Shown here: in pieces, positions 1-8,574 of the stretch
How positions within the stretch are numbered: position 1 is the stretch's first letter
Layout: the number at the start of each line of letters is the position of its first letter
Assembly: GCF_002269505.1 (NCBI RefSeq)
Contig: NZ_NQKQ01000006.1
Coordinates: 62,001-126,000 of the forward strand
Origin: Pseudomonas fragi
GTDB taxonomy: Bacteria; Pseudomonadota; Gammaproteobacteria; Pseudomonadales; Pseudomonadaceae
Direction of reading: 5' to 3'
Length of the DNA: 64,000 bases
The notes under the pieces: generated by a model
What the model saw: the letters and a program-made list of their open reading frames with translations, nothing else
Databases searched by the model: none
What the model was told of the DNA's origin: nothing
Translations under genes and position numbers: made by a program

Positions 1-623
1 GCCTGCGCCTGCCCCTGCTGCATCACCCACTGCACCACTTGTGGCATCAGCCCATCACTGGCCTGGCCAAAACCTGCGACCACGCCCGGCACCATCGGGT
101 TACTCAGCGGCTGGCGCGCCTCAAAGCGTTTGGAGGCAATCACCCGCTGATCGCTGCTGCGAACCAGACGGGCGTTGTACTGGATCAGCACTTCCGGGCT
201 TTTGCCGTTGTAGTGCGTCTGAAACGCCAGCAACTCCCCACCCAGCTCGTAATCGGACTGCAAGTTGCTGTCATCGGTACTCAAGCCCTGAATCCGCCCG
301 TCCTGCAAGAACGCCTCAAGCAGACGGTTGCGCAGCAGCACCGGCGCCGTATCGCTCCAGCGTGCGCCCTTGTAGTTGCTGATCAGGTTGCCTTCTGGCA
401 CCACCACGATGTTCTGGCTGTTAAGCGCGCCAGTGGTCATCGGCTTTTCCAGACGCAACGACCACTTCACGGGCGCACCCTGGCTTGCAGTCATGGGCGC
501 TTGCGTAGCCGGCAGTCGATACACGTCGACTATCTCGGGTTTGGGCAGAATCGAGCAGGCGCTGAGCAGGCTCAGGCCGGCCGCAAGGACGATGGTACCG
601 GCCAGGCGATAAGTGCGCTTCAT
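1..623 (-). CDS. ABC-type transport auxiliary lipoprotein of MCE system (partial, left edge)
   Basis: Last gene of the four-gene MCE operon; the C-terminus runs off the left edge, leaving about 207 residues. The N-terminus is a lipoprotein signal with lipobox LLSAC, followed by a PqiC/YmbA-like body (ABC-type transport auxiliary family). Family members are outer-membrane-anchored periplasmic proteins that partner MCE subunits in phospholipid traffic across the envelope. The ATG at 621-623 overlaps the TGA of the MCE gene (ATGA), which implies translational coupling. Family assignment rests on the lipobox, the position and the overall sequence; the lipid cargo is inferred. Confidence 0.85.
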   Translation of the reverse strand, partial: MKRTYRLAGTIVLAAGLSLLSACSILPKPEIVDVYRLPATQAPMTASQGAPVKWSLRLEKPMTTGALNSQNIVVVPEGNLISNYKGARWSDTAPVLLRNRLLEAFLQDGRIQGLSTDDSNLQSDYELGGELLAFQTHYNGKSPEVLIQYNARLVRSSDQRVIASKRFEARQPLSNPMVPGVVAGFGQASDGLMPQVVQWVMQQGQAQ

Positions 624-1558
624 GGGGTGAATTCCTTGTTCTGCTCGCGGCCCAGCAAGTAACCGCTTGGGTTGGATTCCAGGCGCCGCGAGATCGAGCG
701 CAGTGTGCCAAGGGTTTCGCGCAGTTCGTTGACTGCAGGGCCAAGCTGATTCAGCCCCTGCAGGCCGCTGTTGAGCGAGTCCTCATTGTTATTGATCAGT
801 TTGTTGATCGTCGCCGTGCTCTGCTGCAGCGAATTCATGGCCTGTTCGGCACTGTTGAACATCTGCTTGCCTTCGGTGCTCAACAGGCCGTTGGCGTTGC
901 GCATCAGCACGTTGGTTTGCTCAAGCGTGACACTGGCCTGCTTGCCAACCTGGGCCAGCTGTTTCAACGTCTGGCTGATGTCGCCGCGCTGGCCGGCAAT
1001 GGCCGTGGTGGTTTGCTCAAGGTTATCCAGGGTCTTGCTCACGCGATCGACGTTGTCTTCGGAAAACAGCCGGTTGGCGTTATGCAGCAGCATATTGACG
1101 TTAGCCATCACGTCGCTGCCATCGGTGAGCAGGCGGGCAATGGGTGAAGGCGAGGCCACGATTTCCGGCAGCTTGCCGTCCTTGCCCTTGAGGGGCGGGC
1201 TGTTGGGGTCGCCGCCACTGAGCTGGATGATCGAAGTTCCGGTTACCCCGGTCAGCGCCAGCTTGGCCTTGGTGTCTACCTTCACCGGCGTACTGGCGGC
1301 CAGACGAATGCGCGCCAGTACCCGGCGCGGGTCCTTGTCGTCCAGGCGCAGCTCAATCACGTCGCCCACCTTGATGCCGTTGTATTGCACCGAGCTGCCT
1401 TTGGACAGGCCGCTGACCGCTTCGTTGAACACCACTTCGTAATCCTTGAACGTGCTGTCCATGCTCGCCTTGGCCAGCCACAGGCCGAACAGCATGGCCC
1501 CGACGACAACCAGGACGCTGAACAGGCCGATCAATACATGATGGGCACGGGTTTCCAT
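620..1558 (-). CDS. MCE family (MlaD-like) substrate-binding protein
   Basis: 312-residue inner-membrane-anchored protein with one N-terminal transmembrane helix (residues about 8-28, LIGLFSVLVVVGAMLFGLWL) and a single MCE domain (about 35-120, including the LTGVTGTSIIQL segment). A long polar helical C-terminus rich in Gln, Asn and Thr follows, as in MlaD/TtgC-like proteins that form hexameric lipid-binding rings. I chose the ATG at 1556-1558 because it sits one base after the ATPase stop; the longer open frame upstream lies inside the ATPase gene. It probably shuttles phospholipid between the permease/ATPase and the lipoprotein encoded next. This is a paralogue of, not necessarily the same as, the canonical mlaFEDCB locus. 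Confidence 0.9.
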   Translation of the reverse strand: METRAHHVLIGLFSVLVVVGAMLFGLWLAKASMDSTFKDYEVVFNEAVSGLSKGSSVQYNGIKVGDVIELRLDDKDPRRVLARIRLAASTPVKVDTKAKLALTGVTGTSIIQLSGGDPNSPPLKGKDGKLPEIVASPSPIARLLTDGSDVMANVNMLLHNANRLFSEDNVDRVSKTLDNLEQTTTAIAGQRGDISQTLKQLAQVGKQASVTLEQTNVLMRNANGLLSTEGKQMFNSAEQAMNSLQQSTATINKLINNNEDSLNSGLQGLNQLGPAVNELRETLGTLRSISRRLESNPSGYLLGREQNKEFTP

Positions 1559-1559
1559 G

Positions 1560-2363
1560 TCATTGCTCCTTGAGGTGGGTTGCCGCTTCGTATGCGGCGC
1601 GGCCACGGGGGCCATGGAAATAGTCATGAATCCACGGGTCGTCGTAGTCTTCGACCTCACTGATGGGCGCCGCCACCAGCACCCGTTTTTGCGACAACAC
1701 CGCCACCCGGTCGGTGATGGTGTACAACGTGTCGAGGTCGTGGGTAACGAGGAACACGCTCAAACCCAGCGCATCGCGCAGGGTCAGAATCAGTTGGTCG
1801 AAGGCCGCCGCACCGATCGGGTCGAGCCCGGCAGTGGGTTCGTCGAGAAACAGGATGTCCGGGTCCAGCGCCAGCGCCCGGGCCAGCGCAGCGCGCTTGA
1901 CCATGCCGCCGGACAGCGAGGACGGGTATTTGTCTGCCGCCGACAGGGGTAACCCCGACAGTGCCAGCTTGACGCACGCCAGGTGCTCGGCATCAGGTCG
2001 GCTCAGGCCGGCGTGTTCGATCAGGGGCAGGGCGATGTTCTCTTTTACCGTCAGCGAAGAAAACAGCGCGCCCATCTGAAACAGCACACCAAAGCGCCGC
2101 TCGATCATTGAGCGGGCCTGTTCATCAAGGCTCATCAAGTCCTGGCCAAATACCCGGACTTGCCCCTCAGTAGGGCGACGCAGGCCGACAATACTGCGCA
2201 ACAGCACGGACTTACCGGTACCGGAACCGCCAACCACACCGAGAATCTCACCTTTGTACACATCAAGGTCGAGGTGTTCATGCACGGTCTGGCTACCAAA
2301 GCGGTTGCACAGGTCACGCACCTCGATCACTGCCTCGCCGGGCTTGCGCAGGGACGTACTCAC
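1560..2363 (-). CDS. MCE-system ABC transporter ATP-binding protein (MlaF-like)
   Basis: 267-residue ABC ATPase. Visible motifs are Walker A GGSGTGKS, Q-loop, signature LSGGM (MlaF-type, followed by VKRAALARALA), Walker B ILFLDEPTAGLD and the H-loop VTHD. The MlaF-type signature with Met instead of a Gln-rich stretch fits the MCE/lipid importer class. Its start overlaps the permease stop by four bases (ATGA at 2360-2363). It would energise lipid movement by the STAS-permease encoded upstream. Confidence 0.92.
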   Translation of the reverse strand: MSTSLRKPGEAVIEVRDLCNRFGSQTVHEHLDLDVYKGEILGVVGGSGTGKSVLLRSIVGLRRPTEGQVRVFGQDLMSLDEQARSMIERRFGVLFQMGALFSSLTVKENIALPLIEHAGLSRPDAEHLACVKLALSGLPLSAADKYPSSLSGGMVKRAALARALALDPDILFLDEPTAGLDPIGAAAFDQLILTLRDALGLSVFLVTHDLDTLYTITDRVAVLSQKRVLVAAPISEVEDYDDPWIHDYFHGPRGRAAYEAATHLKEQ

Positions 2364-3490
2364 CAGCCCATCTCCATAAAGAACAACGCGGCCACGGCGT
2401 CGAGGACGATCACGATAAAGATAGATTGCACCACGCTGGACGTAGTGTGGGCGCCCACCGACTCGGCGCTGCCGCTGACTTTAAAGCCCTCAAGGCAGCC
2501 CACTGCAGCAATCAGAAAGGCAAAAAACGGCGCTTTGACCATGCCTACCAAAAAGTGCTGCACGCCGATATCCGAGTGCAGCAGCGAAATAAACATGTCC
2601 GGCGAGATGCCCAAAGACACCACGCACACCACGGCACCGCCGAGGATGCCCGCCATCATGGCCATGAACGTCAGCAGCGGCAGGGAAATCAACAAGGCCA
2701 GCACCCGTGGCAGCACCAGCAAGTCCATCGGGTCGAGGCCCAGGGTGCGGATGGCGTCTATTTCTTCGTTGGCTTTCATCGAGCCGATTTGTGCGGTAAA
2801 GGCACTGGCCGTGCGGCCTGCCAGGAGGATGGCGGTGAGCAACACGCCGAATTCACGCAGGAAGGAAAACGCCACCAGGTCAACGGTAAAAATCCCCGCA
2901 CCAAAGTTGGCCAGTACCGTGGCACCGAGAAACGCCACTACGGCGCCCACCATAAAGGTCAGCAACACCACGATCGGTGCGGCGTTAAGACCGATCTGCT
3001 CGATATGTGCCACCACTGGGGTGATGCGCCATTGCTTGGGGCGAAACAGGTTGCGCGCCAGGGTTTGCAGGATCAGGCCGATAAAACCCAGCAGTTGCAG
3101 GGTGTCTTGCCACAGTTTATAGACAGCGCTGCCGATACGGCTGAGCAACAGGATGCCGACGTTCTGTTCCTTGGCTGAGACCGGCACACAAAAATCGCGC
3201 ATCGAGGAATAGACCGTTTGAAGCAAGGCACGATCGGCGGCGGGGAGCTTTTGTGCGGTTTCGGTCAACTGACTGACGCGCTCGGCACCCAGCAGCTCCA
3301 CCAGCAACGAAGCCCCGGCTGTATCAATGCTGGACACATCGTCCAGATTGATGGCGGTCTGTTCATCGTATTGGCCGACCAGTTGCTCGGTCTGCTGCTT
3401 GAGGCGGGTGTAATGGGCAAGCGTCCAATCGCCGCTGATCAACAGCCGCGCCGGATTACCGGAAGTGTCTAGTTGGGCATTGCCCGCCAT
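2360..3490 (-). CDS. MlaE-family permease with N-terminal STAS domain
   Basis: 376-residue permease. Residues 1 to about 100 look like a STAS domain (NLDDVSSIDTAGASLLVELL resembles MlaB-type STAS). Residues about 115-376 are a MlaE-family integral membrane domain with about five helices and the EIDAIRTLGLDP motif. In the E. coli Mla system the STAS protein MlaB is separate; here the two are fused, as in many proteobacterial paralogues. It is the first gene of the operon, so the promoter should lie in 3491-3569. Cargo is inferred to be phospholipid. Confidence 0.9.
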   Translation of the reverse strand: MAGNAQLDTSGNPARLLISGDWTLAHYTRLKQQTEQLVGQYDEQTAINLDDVSSIDTAGASLLVELLGAERVSQLTETAQKLPAADRALLQTVYSSMRDFCVPVSAKEQNVGILLLSRIGSAVYKLWQDTLQLLGFIGLILQTLARNLFRPKQWRITPVVAHIEQIGLNAAPIVVLLTFMVGAVVAFLGATVLANFGAGIFTVDLVAFSFLREFGVLLTAILLAGRTASAFTAQIGSMKANEEIDAIRTLGLDPMDLLVLPRVLALLISLPLLTFMAMMAGILGGAVVCVVSLGISPDMFISLLHSDIGVQHFLVGMVKAPFFAFLIAAVGCLEGFKVSGSAESVGAHTTSSVVQSIFIVIVLDAVAALFFMEMGW

Positions 3491-3569
3491 GGCCGTAATA
3501 GTCTTAAGCTCCCAGCTCAGTACGTTTAAACGCAGACCTTATGTAATAGCACAATCCTGCAAAAGTGTT

Positions 3570-4622
3570 TCAGTTTGCCTTAACAACCGCAGGCGCAGAT
3601 TGATCCAGGTTAACCCTGAAGCGCAAAACCCCGATCAACTGCCCATCCTCGGTCAACACCCGGACTTGCCAGCGGCCCACCGGGTCCGGCGGGAAGTTCT
3701 GCTTGTGGGTCCAGGCGCGATAACCCTCTTTGCGCCCGCCATGAATATCCAGGGCGATACGGTCGACTTCCTGGCCGTTGAGTTGCCACACATGGTAAAT
3801 CCGCTCATTCAAACCCCGGGGCGCATTGATCGAGGTATAGGCGTACAGGCCACGGCTGCGCAGCTCGCTGACGCTGATGTGCTTGATGCTCTCGCCCGGT
3901 GTGCGGTCCTGCAACTGGGTGGTTACGGCCACTTCGGTCATCCACAGCGTAGCCGGTGGCACCCAGGAGCGCAGCAGCCAGCCGGTACCGCCCAAAGCCA
4001 GGACAATCAGGGGCAACACCAGCCAGCCACGCCAGGTTTTGAGCGGCAGGCTCACGGCCAGGCTGGGGATGGACAGCAGCACGGCGGTGCCCAGCGCCAG
4101 CTTGTAGCTCTCGGAGGTGGTGAGGTTGAGGATGATCGGCAAGGCCGTCAGCATGGCCGCGAACAGGGCCAGTGTATGCAGGGCCAGAAACAGCCAGCGC
4201 CGGGGCGCCAGCCATTTGTAATACAGCGGGTCAATGATGGCGATCAGTGCGCACACCCCTAGAAGCCCGGTAAACACCAGCTGTCCGCTGTTCCAGGTAG
4301 TGGTGATAAAGAAAAACGGCAGGACAAAGAAAAAACTTTCCTGATGGATCATCTGGGTTGCATAGCGCAGCAACGGTTCAGGTATTTCGCGCTTGAACAC
4401 CCGGCTGAACAGCTGGGTAAAGGTGTTTTCCAGCATCAGCCAGACCCAGCTCACCAGCAGGATCACGGCGATCCAGCGGGCCATGCCTTGCTGGCGGTCG
4501 ACCAGAATAAAACTGCCCACGCCCGAGCAAAAACCAAACGCCGCAATCAGCCCTGGATAGCGCTTCATCAATTCAAGGATGCGCTGTACGTAGTGGTTCC
4601 AGTTTGGCATTCGGCGGTTCAC
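3570..4622 (-). CDS. DUF5924/DUF2914 family membrane protein
   Basis: 350-residue protein. The N-terminal two thirds carry about seven hydrophobic segments. The C-terminal about 100 residues form a soluble DUF2914-like domain (segments IYHVWQLNGQEVDRI and GRWQVRVLTEDGQLIG) that probably faces the periplasm. It is conserved in Pseudomonas but its function is not known to me. It is transcribed alone on the minus strand between the MCE operon and cadR. The ATG at 4620-4622 is the first one in frame. Confidence 0.75.
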   Translation of the reverse strand: MNRRMPNWNHYVQRILELMKRYPGLIAAFGFCSGVGSFILVDRQQGMARWIAVILLVSWVWLMLENTFTQLFSRVFKREIPEPLLRYATQMIHQESFFFVLPFFFITTTWNSGQLVFTGLLGVCALIAIIDPLYYKWLAPRRWLFLALHTLALFAAMLTALPIILNLTTSESYKLALGTAVLLSIPSLAVSLPLKTWRGWLVLPLIVLALGGTGWLLRSWVPPATLWMTEVAVTTQLQDRTPGESIKHISVSELRSRGLYAYTSINAPRGLNERIYHVWQLNGQEVDRIALDIHGGRKEGYRAWTHKQNFPPDPVGRWQVRVLTEDGQLIGVLRFRVNLDQSAPAVVKAN

Positions 4623-4716
4623 ATTCTGTAAAAGGAAAATCCTCGACAGAATAGCGTTTTAGGCGCTCCGCGTCCGGGGCGATTGAAGGGTCGCGGTATC
4701 CTTCGGCGCCGTGCAA

Positions 4717-5166
4717 TCAATGCCCGTGACTTCTGCCCACATGGCTGGGCTCGCCTTCCGGTGCGCTGACCGAGCCGCTGACTTCCAGTTGCTGCAATAT
4801 CCCGCAATGCTCGCCGTTCGGCCCTTCGCCACAGCGTTGGCGCAGGTCGAGCAGTTGCGCCTGCAAGGCCAGCAAGCTGTCGACCCGCGCCTTGACGTGG
4901 TGGATATGCTCGTCGATCAGCGCATTCACGCTTTCGCATTGGTCCTGGGGGCTGTCGCGCAGGTTGAGCAGGCTGCGGATTTCTTCCAGGGTCATGTCCA
5001 GGCTGCGGCAATTGCGGATAAACGTCAGCCGTTCGACATGGGCCTGGGTGTACAAACGGTAATTGCCTTCACTGCGCGCAGGCTCCGGCAGCAGCCCTTC
5101 GCGTTCGTAATAACGGATGGTTTCGACCTGACAGTCGGTCAATTTCGCCAGCTCACCAATTTTCAT
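4717..5166 (-). CDS. cadR: Cd(II)/Pb(II)-responsive MerR-family regulator CadR
   Basis: 149-residue MerR-family activator with an N-terminal winged helix (MKIGELAKLTDCQVETIRYY), a dimerisation helix and a metal site. Cys77, Cys112 and Cys121 match the three-cysteine site of CadR/PbrR proteins, and the tail is His-rich (SHVGRSHGH), as in Pseudomonas CadR. In the family, metal binding untwists the promoter of the adjacent P-type ATPase. The ATG at 5164-5166 is chosen because the MerR homology starts exactly there; the upstream frame runs into the operator. It is divergent from cadA. Confidence 0.95.
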   Translation of the reverse strand: MKIGELAKLTDCQVETIRYYEREGLLPEPARSEGNYRLYTQAHVERLTFIRNCRSLDMTLEEIRSLLNLRDSPQDQCESVNALIDEHIHHVKARVDSLLALQAQLLDLRQRCGEGPNGEHCGILQQLEVSGSVSAPEGEPSHVGRSHGH

Positions 5167-5189
5167 CACGCCGATCTCCAAAAGGATGC

Positions 5190-5220
5190 TTGACCCTATA
5201 GTGGCTACAGGGTCTTTACT
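5190..5220 (+). promoter_or_regulatory. cadA promoter with MerR-type operator in an over-long spacer
   Basis: A -35 box TTGACC (5190-5195) and a -10-like TTTACT (5215-5220) are separated by 19 bp, the lengthened spacing typical of MerR-regulated promoters. Between them lies an imperfect dyad: ACCCTATAG (5193-5201), TGG, CTACAGGGT (5205-5213), with one mismatched pair. It points towards cadA and puts the transcription start near 5227. Confidence 0.88.
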
Positions 5221-5252
5221 TGGCAACAGGCACCTTTTCCGGACGCAACCTG

Positions 5253-7493
5253 ATGAGCGATTCCATTCACACCCCGCACAAGCACGACCACGATCATGGC
5301 GACAAGCATGACCATGCCAGCCATGCCCATAGCTGCTGCTCGGCCCCTGCCGGCCCCAGCGTGATCAAGCTCGACACTGCCCTGACGGCGGGGGCTCGCC
5401 TGAGCAGTTTTCGCATCGAAGCGATGGACTGCCCCACCGAGCAGACCCTGATCCAGAACAAGTTGGGCAAGCTGGCGGGTGTGCAGCAGCTGGAATTCAA
5501 CCTGATCAACCGGGTGTTGGGCGTGACCCATGACCTGCCGTCCGTCGAGCCGATTATTGACGCGATCAAATCCCTTGGCATGCAGGCCGACCCCATTGAT
5601 TCCGGTGCCGACGCGACCCCGCCTGCACCGCCGGCCAAAAAGCACTGGTGGCCGCTGGCCGTGGCCGGTATTGGCGCACTGGCAGCGGAAGTGCTGCATT
5701 TCACCGATGCGGCGCCTACATGGGTGATCGCGCTGGTGGCGTTGGTGTCGATTCTCAGTGGTGGCCTGACTACCTATAAAAAGGGCTGGATTGCCCTGAA
5801 AAACCTCAACCTGAACATCAATGCACTGATGAGCATTGCCGTGACCGGCGCCGTGCTGATCGGCCAATGGCCGGAAGCGGCCATGGTGATGTTCCTGTTT
5901 ACTGTGGCTGAGCTGATCGAAGCCAAATCCCTCGATCGTGCACGCAATGCCATCAGCGGCCTGATGCAAATGGCGCCGGACAAGGCCACCGTGCAGCAGG
6001 CGGATGGCAGCTGGGTTGAGCTTGAGGTCAAAGACATTGCCCTGGGCAGCCTGGTCAGGGTACGGCCGGGCGAGCGTATCGGCCTGGACGGTGAAGTGGT
6101 AGCGGGCAACTCCACAGTCGATCAGGCGCCGATCACCGGTGAAAGCCTGCCCATCGAGAAAGCGCTGGGCGACAAAGTCTTCGCGGGCACCATCAACCAG
6201 TCCGGTGCCCTGGAGTACCGGGTGACGGCAGCGGCCAACAACTCGACCCTGGCGCGGATCATTCATGCCGTGGAGCAAGCCCAGGGCGCACGGGCGCCGA
6301 CCCAGCGATTTGTCGACAGCTTCGCAAAAATCTATACCCCGCTGGTGTTCGTCTTCGCCCTGGCGGTGGCCGTGATCCCGCCTTTGTTCATGGGTGGCGT
6401 GTGGTTTGACTGGATCTACCGCGCGCTGGTGTTGCTGGTAGTGGCGTGCCCTTGTGCGTTGGTGATTTCGACGCCGGTCACCATCGTTAGCGGTCTGGCG
6501 GCTGCGGCCCGCAAAGGGATTCTGGTCAAGGGCGGGGTGTACCTGGAAAGTGGCCACAAGCTCGACTTTCTGGCCCTGGACAAGACCGGCACCATTACCC
6601 ACGGCAAACCGGTGCAAACCGATTACCTGCCGCTTGATCCGCTGGTCACGGACAGTGCTGTGCTGCTGGCCGCGAGCCTGGCTTCGCGTTCCGACCACCC
6701 GGTATCACTGGCGGTGGCCAATGCGGCTGTGGATAAAAACCTGCAACTGCTCACTGTGGATAACTTCACGGCGCTGGCAGGACGCGGTGTGCGCGGCGAA
6801 ATCGACGGCAAGCTGTACCACCTGGGCAATCACTGTCTGGTAGAAGAACTGGGCCTGTGCTCACCGGCGCTGGAAGAAAAACTGTTTGCGCTGGAAGAGC
6901 AGGGCAAAACCGTGATTTTACTGTGCGACAGCGCGGGTCCCATGGCGTTGTTCGCGGTGGCGGATACGGTCAAGGAAACCAGTCGCGAAGCGATCCGCGA
7001 GTTGCATGAGTTGGGCATCAAAACCTTGATGCTCACCGGCGACAACCCGCACACCGCCAACGCCATTGCCGCCCAGGTCGGTATCGACGAAGCCCAAGGC
7101 AACCTGCTGCCAGAGGACAAGCTCAAGGCGATCGAAGCGCTGTATGCCAAGGGCCATCATGTCGGCATGGTGGGCGACGGGATCAACGACGCCCCGGCGC
7201 TGGCACGCGCCGAGATTGGTTTTGCCATGGCCGCGGCGGGCACGGATACCGCGATCGAGACCGCCGATGTCGCCCTGATGGACGATGATCTGCGCAAAAT
7301 CCCGGCATTTATTCGCCTGTCACGCCAGACTTCGAGCATCCTCAAGCAGAACATTGCTTTGGCATTGGTCATTAAAGCGATCTTTCTTGCGGTAACCTTC
7401 CTCGGTTTGGCCACCATGTGGATGGCCGTATTTGCCGACATGGGCGTCAGCCTGTTGGTGGTCTTCAACGGTTTGCGCCTGTTGCGCAAATAG
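5253..7493 (+). CDS. cadA: Zn/Cd/Pb-translocating P1B-type ATPase CadA
   Basis: 746-residue heavy-metal efflux ATPase. The N-terminus is His/Asp-rich (HKHDHDHGDKHDH) and is followed by a heavy-metal-associated domain with MDCPTE. Downstream are the TGES actuator loop, the transmembrane CPC motif (VACPCALVIS), the phosphorylation site DKTGTITHGK, and the nucleotide-domain TGDN and GDGINDAPAL motifs. CPC marks the Zn/Cd/Pb class of P1B pumps. The longer frame begins at a TTG at 5220, upstream of the predicted transcription start, so I chose the ATG at 5253. Regulation by CadR is inferred from the divergent layout and operator. Confidence 0.95.
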   Translation: MSDSIHTPHKHDHDHGDKHDHASHAHSCCSAPAGPSVIKLDTALTAGARLSSFRIEAMDCPTEQTLIQNKLGKLAGVQQLEFNLINRVLGVTHDLPSVEPIIDAIKSLGMQADPIDSGADATPPAPPAKKHWWPLAVAGIGALAAEVLHFTDAAPTWVIALVALVSILSGGLTTYKKGWIALKNLNLNINALMSIAVTGAVLIGQWPEAAMVMFLFTVAELIEAKSLDRARNAISGLMQMAPDKATVQQADGSWVELEVKDIALGSLVRVRPGERIGLDGEVVAGNSTVDQAPITGESLPIEKALGDKVFAGTINQSGALEYRVTAAANNSTLARIIHAVEQAQGARAPTQRFVDSFAKIYTPLVFVFALAVAVIPPLFMGGVWFDWIYRALVLLVVACPCALVISTPVTIVSGLAAAARKGILVKGGVYLESGHKLDFLALDKTGTITHGKPVQTDYLPLDPLVTDSAVLLAASLASRSDHPVSLAVANAAVDKNLQLLTVDNFTALAGRGVRGEIDGKLYHLGNHCLVEELGLCSPALEEKLFALEEQGKTVILLCDSAGPMALFAVADTVKETSREAIRELHELGIKTLMLTGDNPHTANAIAAQVGIDEAQGNLLPEDKLKAIEALYAKGHHVGMVGDGINDAPALARAEIGFAMAAAGTDTAIETADVALMDDDLRKIPAFIRLSRQTSSILKQNIALALVIKAIFLAVTFLGLATMWMAVFADMGVSLLVVFNGLRLLRK

Positions 7494-7509
7494 AACAAGA
7501 GAGGTCGCT

Positions 7510-8373
7510 GTGCTGAGTGCCGAGCTGAAAGCGTTTTACCGGGTGGCCCAACTGGGCAGTATTACGCAGGCCGCAAAAAAGCTCGGGCTCAGCCAGCCGA
7601 CCGTGACCACGCAGATCCGCAACCTCGAAAGCCACTATGCCGTGGAGCTGTTCTACCGCGGGGGACGGCGCCTCACCCTTAGCGATGAAGGCGTGCGCCT
7701 GCTACCGATGGTCAAGGCGTTGTTGCAACAAGAAGCCGACATTGAGTTCTTTTTACGCAACAGCGGCCAGGGCACCGGCACGTTGCGCATTGCCGCGACC
7801 GCGCCGTATTACATCCTGGATCTGGTCAAAGCCTTTCGCGAGCGCTTGCCGCACATTGAAGTGTCGGTGGATATCGGTAATTCCCAGCAAGTGCTGGAGG
7901 CGCTGGACGAGTACCGGGTCGATATCGCAGCTTCCTCCCAACTGGTAGAAGACCCACGCCTGATCCGCCGCATCCTGGGTGCCGATCCGCTGGTGCTGGC
8001 GGTGCATCGCAGTCACCCGCTGGCCAAGCTTGAGCATGTGCCATTGAGTGCGCTTGCCGGGCATTGTCTGTTGATGCGCGAACAGGGTTCGACCACGCGC
8101 AAGTTGACGGAAGATCTGCTTGCAAGTGCCGGTGTCAGCTTTGGCCCGCTGCTGGAAATCGGTAGCCGGGAGTCGATCCGCGAAGCTGTGCTGCGCAACA
8201 TCGGCATCAGCATCATTGCCCGGCAAGAAGTACCCCACGATCCGCAGCTTCGGGTGCTGACGCTGGAGAATGCGCCGGTGATCCATGAGTACCTGTACTG
8301 CCTCAAAGAGCGAAAATCTGCGCGCTTGCCAGCGGCGTTTCTGGGGCTGGCGCAAGAAATGGCGGGTTGTTAA
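7510..8373 (+). CDS. LysR-type regulator, aminoethylphosphonate-locus type
   Basis: 287-residue LysR-family regulator: N-terminal winged helix (AFYRVAQLGSITQAAKKLGL) and a C-terminal periplasmic-binding-like effector domain. The start is GTG at 7510, with the purine-rich AGAGAGG as ribosome site about 6 bases upstream. It lies 16 bases after cadA on the same strand, but its homology and its next neighbours point to the LysR subfamily associated with 2-aminoethylphosphonate catabolism. It probably controls the five genes that follow; the effector is unknown. Confidence 0.82.
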   Translation: MLSAELKAFYRVAQLGSITQAAKKLGLSQPTVTTQIRNLESHYAVELFYRGGRRLTLSDEGVRLLPMVKALLQQEADIEFFLRNSGQGTGTLRIAATAPYYILDLVKAFRERLPHIEVSVDIGNSQQVLEALDEYRVDIAASSQLVEDPRLIRRILGADPLVLAVHRSHPLAKLEHVPLSALAGHCLLMREQGSTTRKLTEDLLASAGVSFGPLLEIGSRESIREAVLRNIGISIIARQEVPHDPQLRVLTLENAPVIHEYLYCLKERKSARLPAAFLGLAQEMAGC

Positions 8374-8418
8374 AGCCCCTGTGTCACTGCACTGCACTGA
8401 CCTGCTTTTGCTTTTAGT

Positions 8419-8453
8419 CCCCTCTCCCTCCGGGAGAGGGTTAGGGTGAGGGG
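8419..8453. repeat. Intergenic palindromic repeat, family A (single unit)
   Basis: A hairpin unit CCCTCTCCC-tcc-GGGAGAGGG followed by a TTAGGGTGAGGGG half. The same unit recurs at 12440, 17646, 51425 and 57400. It lies in the 201-base gap between the LysR gene and the importer operon. REP-like. Confidence 0.85.
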
Positions 8454-8574
8454 CTCTTGATACTTGCCCACACCCAAATCCACCAATACCACTATCGGTA
8501 GCTTTAGCCTTGCTGCCACATCTTGTACGCATTGCGTCTCTAGGATGACCCCATCTGCTTGATGAGGTGCATCC

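Noticed and set aside
39..662. Plus-strand open frames over the MCE operon, including long ones at 2160-3178
   Set aside because: They are antisense to clear genes with recognisable domains, are rich in unusual residue runs, and have no homology or ribosome site; they are GC-rich frame shadows.
5205..6698. 497-residue minus-strand frame inside cadA
   Set aside because: It is antisense to the well-supported P-type ATPase and its composition (His/Gln/Arg rich) is that of a reverse-frame artefact.
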